Part shown: positions 59,903 through 64,000 of the stretch, in pieces
How positions within the stretch are numbered: the first letter of the stretch is position 1
How the letters are laid out: each line of letters opens with the position of its first letter
Source: Streptosporangium carneum
GTDB lineage: Bacteria; Actinomycetota; Actinomycetes; Streptosporangiales; Streptosporangiaceae
Assembly (NCBI RefSeq): GCF_027922005.1
Contig: NZ_BSEV01000033.1
Span: forward strand, 1-64,000
Direction: 5' to 3'
Length of the DNA stretch: 64,000 bases
Notes under the pieces: generated by a model
Told to the model about the DNA's origin: nothing
Database searches by the model: none
Seen by the model: only the letters and a program-made list of their open reading frames with translations
Program-made: the position numbers and the translations under genes

Positions 59903-59969
59903 CGCGTCCGGAGACGCACGTCCCAAGACGCACAGAGCCATGTCACCAAGAGAGGTATCGTGGGGCCAC

Positions 59970-60842
59970 GTGAGTACGCCGCGATTTCTGACCCTGCCTC
60001 CAGGCGTCCATGCCCGTCGGATCGACACGGCGGTGGGTGCGTTCTCCGCGCTGGAGGCGATGCCGGGCAGCGGCGTCGCCGAGCGCTGGCCCGCTCTGCT
60101 GGTGCCCGGTCTCACCGGCAGCAAAGAGGACTTCATCGCGGTCCTGCAGACGCTCGCCCAGTCGGGACGCCAGGTCGTCGCGATCGACATGCGGGGGCAG
60201 TTCGAGACGAGCGGCCCCGACGACCCCCGGGCCTACACGCGCGCGGCGCTCGGCAACGACGTCGACGTGCTGGCCCAGCTGATCGGCAGGGGTGAGCCCA
60301 TCCACCTGGTCGGGCACTCCTTCGGCGGGCTGGTCACCCGGGAGGCGGTCATCGACGGCCGCACCAAGTTCGCGTCCTACACGCTGATGAGCACCGGCCC
60401 CGCCGCGATCGTCGGCCCCCGTGAGCGCGCGGGCAGGGCGATGCTGGCCGAGCTTCCCCAGGTCGGCGTCGAGCAGATGTGGGACACCCGGATGGAGCCG
60501 GAGGCCCTGGCCGCCGGGGTGCCCGACGAGATCATCGCCTTCCTGCGCAAGCGCCTGTTCGCCAACTCCCCCATCGGGATGTCCACGATGACCAGGGAGG
60601 TGCTCTCCGCCCCCGACCGCTGCGACGAGCTCATTCAGGTCGGCGTCGCGACCCTGGTCCTGTTCGGCGAGCACGACGACGGCTGGCCCCCGGCGACGCA
60701 GTCGGAGATGGCCGACAGGCTGAACGCCGAGTGCGTCGTCGTGCCCGGCGCGGCCCACTCCCCCGCCGTCGACGCCCCGGAGACGACGGCGGCGGCGCTC
60801 GTCCGCTTCTGGAACGCGGCCGAGTCACGCCTGCGAAGCTGA
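59970..60842 (+). CDS. Alpha/beta-hydrolase
   Basis: A 290-residue protein. The nucleophile elbow GHSFGG, the acid region FGEHDD and the catalytic His in 'GAAHSPAVD' mark an alpha/beta hydrolase. No signal peptide. The start is taken as GTG 59970 with GGGG four bases upstream; the reading frame is open to 59865, overlapping the terminator. Its function is not predicted beyond esterase, lipase or acyltransferase. It is convergent with pqqE. Confidence 0.8.
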   Translation: MSTPRFLTLPPGVHARRIDTAVGAFSALEAMPGSGVAERWPALLVPGLTGSKEDFIAVLQTLAQSGRQVVAIDMRGQFETSGPDDPRAYTRAALGNDVDVLAQLIGRGEPIHLVGHSFGGLVTREAVIDGRTKFASYTLMSTGPAAIVGPRERAGRAMLAELPQVGVEQMWDTRMEPEALAAGVPDEIIAFLRKRLFANSPIGMSTMTREVLSAPDRCDELIQVGVATLVLFGEHDDGWPPATQSEMADRLNAECVVVPGAAHSPAVDAPETTAAALVRFWNAAESRLRS

Positions 60843-60975
60843 TGGCGTTCACCGCGTTCCCGGCGACGCCTTCGGCGTCCCGGGGCGTGGGCGCGCCCAA
60901 GCCGAAACCCGTCCTGCCACAAGCACGCCCGATCTTATGACAGCGCCTGCGGCGTCGTGAGGCCTGGGGCGGGGC

Positions 60976-62268
60976 TCAGTCGGCCGCCGGAGTGGCCGAG
61001 CCGACTCTGGAGGGGGCGGGAGAGCGCGCGGGCCGTTCGGGACGCCGGTAGACCAGTGTTCCCTCGCCCGCCGACTCGACCAGCTCGGTGATCAGATGGT
61101 GGTCGGGCGCGAGCCCGCACGCCGGGTCGGTACGGCGCGCGTCCCCCGTGAGCGCGTACGCCTGGCAGCGGCAGCCGCCGAAGTCGACGTCCCTGCGCGA
61201 GCAGCTCATGCACGGCTCGCTCATCCAGGCCGTGCCCCGATAGGCGTCGAACGCCTGCGACCGCTCCCAGATCCACGCCAGCGAGTGGTCGCGGACGTTC
61301 GGGAACTCCAGCGGCAGGTCGTAGGCGGCGGGGCAGGGGAGGACGGAGCCGTCGGGGCCGACGGTCAGCGAGATCGCCCCCCAGCCCCCCATGCACGGTT
61401 TCGGCACGCCGTCGAAGTAGTCGGGGACGACCCAGATCAGCTCGACGCCCTCAAGGCGTTCACGCCACCGCTCCACGCTCTCCTTGGCGCGGGCCAACTG
61501 GTCGCGGGTGGGCAGCAGCGCGCGCCGGTTGCGCAGCGCCCAGCCGTAGAACTGGGTGTTGGCCAGCTCGACGCGCTCCGCCCCCCACTTCAGAGCCAGC
61601 TCGACGATCCCGTCGACGGAGTCGAGGTTGCGCCGGTGGAGCACGACGTTGAGGCCGAGCGGCAGCCCCGTCTCGCGAACCAGCTCCGCGGCCTTCTCCT
61701 TCGCGGCGAAGGAGCGGGTTCCCGCGATGAGGTCGGAGGCCGCCGCCGTCGCGTCCTGCACCGAGAGCTGGACGCTGTGCAGCCCCGCCTCGACCAGCTC
61801 CGCCAGCCGCGCCCGGTCAAGGCCGACGCCGCTGGTCACGAGCTGGGTGTAGATCCCGGCGCGCGCGGCGGCCGCGGTGATCTCCGTCAGGTCGGCCCGC
61901 AGTAACGGCTCGCCGCCGGACAGGTGCGCGTGGACGACCCCGAGGGCGGCGGCCTCCCGCATGACCCGCACCCAGTCGGCCGTGGCGAGCTCGCGGGAGC
62001 GCGGGATGAGGCCGACCGGGTTGGAGCAGTAGGGGCAGTGCAGCGGGCAGCCGTGCGTGAGCTCGGCCAGCATGGCCCACGGCGGCGCGGGCTCACCCGC
62101 GGCGGCCGGGCCGCCCACGGCAACGGTCTCGTCCGTGCCGCCCGAGGCGCCGACCGCTGCGGCCTGCTCACTCGTGGCGGTCGGGCCGCCCACGGCAACG
62201 GTCTCGTCCGTGCCCGCCGGGGCGTCGGCCACGACGGCCTGCTCGCCCGTGGCGACCGGGTCGCTCAT
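60976..62268 (-). CDS. pqqE: PQQ biosynthesis radical SAM enzyme PqqE
   Basis: A 430-residue radical SAM enzyme. CPLHCPYCS supplies the CxxxCxxC [4Fe-4S] ligands. SPASM-domain Cys residues (KPCMG, LPCPAA, EPCMSC, GCRC and the last Cys near the C-terminus) hold auxiliary clusters. PqqE links the Glu and Tyr of PqqA. Before the core lies an 80-residue Thr/Ala/Gly-rich extension containing two identical 32-bp stretches, a 25-codon tandem duplication. The ATG at 62268 overlaps the pqqD stop by 4 bp. Without PqqA in view, the operon's precursor lies upstream, off the right edge. Confidence 0.92.
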   Translation of the reverse strand: MSDPVATGEQAVVADAPAGTDETVAVGGPTATSEQAAAVGASGGTDETVAVGGPAAAGEPAPPWAMLAELTHGCPLHCPYCSNPVGLIPRSRELATADWVRVMREAAALGVVHAHLSGGEPLLRADLTEITAAAARAGIYTQLVTSGVGLDRARLAELVEAGLHSVQLSVQDATAAASDLIAGTRSFAAKEKAAELVRETGLPLGLNVVLHRRNLDSVDGIVELALKWGAERVELANTQFYGWALRNRRALLPTRDQLARAKESVERWRERLEGVELIWVVPDYFDGVPKPCMGGWGAISLTVGPDGSVLPCPAAYDLPLEFPNVRDHSLAWIWERSQAFDAYRGTAWMSEPCMSCSRRDVDFGGCRCQAYALTGDARRTDPACGLAPDHHLITELVESAGEGTLVYRRPERPARSPAPSRVGSATPAAD

Positions 62269-62528
62269 CGCACCCACCCCTCGGCACGCACCTGGGCGAG
62301 GAACTCGGGGACGTCGGCGGCGACCGGTGCCTCGGGGAAGTCGCCGCGAAGCTCGTCGACGATCTCCGTGACGGTCCTGCCGCCGTCGCACAGGCGCAGC
62401 ACGGCCGCCGCCTCGTCGTTGAGCATCACGATCCGCTCCGGCATGACCAGCAGGTCGGTCCCGCGCACCGGGTCGTGCCGCAGGATGACGGCGGGGGCGA
62501 CCGCGGGCCGCCACGCGCCGGTCGTCAC
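62265..62528 (-). CDS. pqqD: PQQ biosynthesis chaperone PqqD
   Basis: An 87-residue winged-helix-like peptide-binding protein (RRE type), recognisable by 'RIVMLNDEAAAVLRLCDG' and 'VTEIVDEL'. It delivers PqqA to PqqE. GTG start at 62528 overlaps the pqqC stop as GTGA, and its own stop overlaps pqqE as ATGA. Confidence 0.88.
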   Translation of the reverse strand: MTTGAWRPAVAPAVILRHDPVRGTDLLVMPERIVMLNDEAAAVLRLCDGGRTVTEIVDELRGDFPEAPVAADVPEFLAQVRAEGWVR

Positions 62529-63211
62529 GCCTGGTCCACGGCGTCGAGCAGCGCCCACAGCACGTCGCACTTGTAGGCGAGCGCGGCCACCGCCCGCTCC
62601 TGCTCCGCCCGTCCGCGCGCCCACTCCAGGACCAGCTCGATCGCCTCGCCGCTGTCCTGCCGTCCCTGGCTGATCCTGCCCCTGAAGTACTGCAGCCCCT
62701 CGGAGTCGAGCCAGGGGTAGTGCTGCTCGAAGGCGGCGATCCTGGTCCGCATGATGTCGGGCGCGAACAGCTCGGTCAGCGACGCGGCGACGGCCTCAAG
62801 AGGCGTTCCCAGCCTGCAGAGGTTCACATATCCCTCGACCGCGAGCCGTACGCCGGGCAGGACGCCCTCACCGGACAGCAGGACCTTGCGGTCCAGGCCG
62901 GCGGCCTCGCCCAGGCGGAGCCAGCGTTCGATGCCGCCCTCGCCCACGCGCCTGCCGTCATGGTCCTGGATGCGGCGGATCCACAGGCGGCGCAGTTCGG
63001 GCGTCTCCAGCTTGGCCAGGATGAGCGCGTCCTTGATCGGGATGTGCCGCTGGTAGTGGAAGCGGTTCAGAATCCACCGGCGGATCTCCTCCTGAGTCAG
63101 CTCTCCGGCGTGCATGCGCACGTTGAAGGGGTGGAGGTGGTGGTAACGCGCCTCGGGCACGGCCCGCAGGCGGGCCTCGAACTCGGCGGGTGTCCAGGAT
63201 TCGGCGTTCAA
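62525..63211 (-). CDS. pqqC: PQQ synthase PqqC
   Basis: A 228-residue all-helical oxidase. 'YHHLHPFNVRMHAGEL' and 'NRFHYQRHIPIKDA' carry the conserved active-site residues, and 'RRIQDHDG' and 'GRQDSGEA' are present. PqqC catalyses the final eight-electron oxidation and ring closure to PQQ, with O2 and no cofactor. The start is TTG 63211, overlapping the pqqB stop as TTGA. Slightly shorter than Gram-negative PqqC (about 250). Confidence 0.92.
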   Translation of the reverse strand: MNAESWTPAEFEARLRAVPEARYHHLHPFNVRMHAGELTQEEIRRWILNRFHYQRHIPIKDALILAKLETPELRRLWIRRIQDHDGRRVGEGGIERWLRLGEAAGLDRKVLLSGEGVLPGVRLAVEGYVNLCRLGTPLEAVAASLTELFAPDIMRTRIAAFEQHYPWLDSEGLQYFRGRISQGRQDSGEAIELVLEWARGRAEQERAVAALAYKCDVLWALLDAVDQA

Positions 63212-64000
63212 AGCTCGATCACCATTCCGTCGGCGGCCACCTCGACGCCCAGCTCGGCCAGCCTCTTGTGCTGGGGCGCGTCCGGGTCGACGAGGGGGTT
63301 GGTGTTGTTCAGATGTGTGTAGAGGCACCGCCCGGGAAGCCGGGCGAGCCGCTCGGCGGTCGCCTCGATGGGCAGGTGCCCCATCTCGGTGGCGGTGCGG
63401 GAGGAGATCCCGGTACGGCGCGGCTCCTCGTCGTCCCAGAAGGTGCCGTCGACGATCACACAGTCGGCCTCGGCCATGGCCTCCTCCAGCCGCGCGGACC
63501 AGACACCGAAGGCGGGGGCGTACAGGCACGTCCCGCCGGTGGCCGGATCGGTGAACCGCAGGGCGACCACCCAGTCAGGGGCGGGCGCGTCTCCCGCGGC
63601 GTAGCGAGGCCGTTTGTCGGAGACCGGCACCGCCTGGACCCGCACCCCGCAGGTGAGAGACACGTGGCCGTCCCGCGTCAGGTCACGCCAGCGGAGTTCG
63701 GCGTACGGGGAGAGCACCTCCTCCAGCCTGAGCCCGCGCGTGAGCGCCTCGCGGACCACGGGCGTGGCGATGATCTCCAGCTCGTCGGCCTCGCGCAGCC
63801 GGGGCAGCCCCAGGGTGTGGTCGAGCTCGGCGTCGGTGAGGATCACGCGCATGACACGTGTCCGCCCCGCGTCGGGGCCGGCGGCCGGGACAGGGCCGGG
63901 GGACGGATCGGGGACGGGGGACGGGCCCGGACGCAGCCACTCGCACGACTCGATGTGCTCGGCGATGTCAGGAGTGGCGTTGACGATGTGATTCTCGACG
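63208..64000 (-). CDS. pqqB: PqqB metallo-beta-lactamase-fold protein (partial, runs off edge)
   Basis: The frame is open to the right end, leaving 263 residues; the first 40 or so of the protein are off the edge. Visible: 'NHIVNATPDIAEHIESCEWL' near the cut, then 'VMRVILTDAELDHTLGLP' with the metal-binding Asp/His, and 'THLNNTNPL'. This fold hydroxylates the Tyr of the processed PqqA. A Pro-rich insert (about 25 residues, PSPVPDPSPGPVP-like) lies between the two regions. The apparent ATG at 63852 is internal, not the start. Confidence 0.88.
   Translation of the reverse strand, partial: VENHIVNATPDIAEHIESCEWLRPGPSPVPDPSPGPVPAAGPDAGRTRVMRVILTDAELDHTLGLPRLREADELEIIATPVVREALTRGLRLEEVLSPYAELRWRDLTRDGHVSLTCGVRVQAVPVSDKRPRYAAGDAPAPDWVVALRFTDPATGGTCLYAPAFGVWSARLEEAMAEADCVIVDGTFWDDEEPRRTGISSRTATEMGHLPIEATAERLARLPGRCLYTHLNNTNPLVDPDAPQHKRLAELGVEVAADGMVIEL

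Noticed and set aside
63208-63852. PqqB starting at ATG 63852
   Set aside because: The frame continues to the right edge with PqqB-like residues (NHIVNATPDI), so the ATG is internal.

Overview
The window is chromosomal DNA of a high-GC actinomycete. Third codon positions are almost always G or C, GTG and TTG starts are common, and it carries WhiB7, a mycoredoxin, AdnAB and Ku. A family such as Streptosporangiaceae (Streptosporangium, Nonomuraea and relatives) seems most likely, but that placement is inference. There are no insertion sequences, integrases, CRISPR arrays or phage genes. From memory of Mycobacterium tuberculosis, much of the window follows the Rv3193c-Rv3211 order: UPF0182, PDZ/Lon protease, DUF2342 protein, ABC1 kinase, whiB7, uvrD2, mycoredoxin, nudC, adnB/adnA, Atl, a hypothetical gene, moeZ, TetR, DUF3107, ferritin-like protein and rhlE. 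Lineage-specific modules are inserted into that backbone.

Layout. 0-3.1 kb: an outward-facing promoter at the left edge, small hypothetical genes, an ABM-truncated haemoglobin fusion, and two near-identical initiator-tRNA cassettes. 3.1-17.3 kb: UPF0182 membrane protein, PDZ-Lon protease, MoaE, a short-chain dehydrogenase, DUF2342 protein, Nudix, EEP phosphatase, a GT-A-like transferase, a YgjP protease, a crotonase, an E1-like protein and an ABC1 kinase. 17.6-24.5 kb: whiB7 with a long attenuator leader, tesB, uvrD2, a secreted esterase, mycoredoxin and nudC. 24.6-30.2 kb: an iron-box-controlled four-gene operon (ATP-grasp, two NIS synthetases, PLP decarboxylase) matching the vibrioferrin (pvs) enzyme set without its exporter. 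30.2-33.2 kb: a tiny secreted peptide, a five-repeat Ig-like secreted protein, an 8-bp tandem repeat and a P-loop kinase.

33.4-40.3 kb: adnA-adnB, the double-strand-break resection motor-nuclease. 40.6-45.1 kb: an ArsR-SRPBCC-VOC operon and a TagF-like polymerase. 45.1-50.5 kb: an Atl-type DNA-binding protein and a tandem-duplicated module in which a membrane-anchored Cys-bearing ectodomain protein is translationally coupled to a mycosin-like subtilase. 50.6-60.8 kb: moeZ, hydrolases, a Gly-rich secreted protein, Ku, TetR, DUF3107, a ferritin-like protein and a DEAD-box helicase. 61-64 kb: pqqE-D-C-B on the minus strand; pqqB runs off the right edge.

How the genes work together. DNA maintenance is prominent (UvrD2, AdnAB, Ku, Atl), as are redox and NAD metabolism (mycoredoxin, NudC) and molybdenum/sulfur cofactor assembly (MoaE, MoeZ). 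The observations most worth follow-up are the vibrioferrin-like operon, the whiB7 leader with mutually exclusive hairpins, and the duplicated ectodomain-subtilase module. All assignments rest on reading the sequence and on recalled family knowledge; no database search was run.
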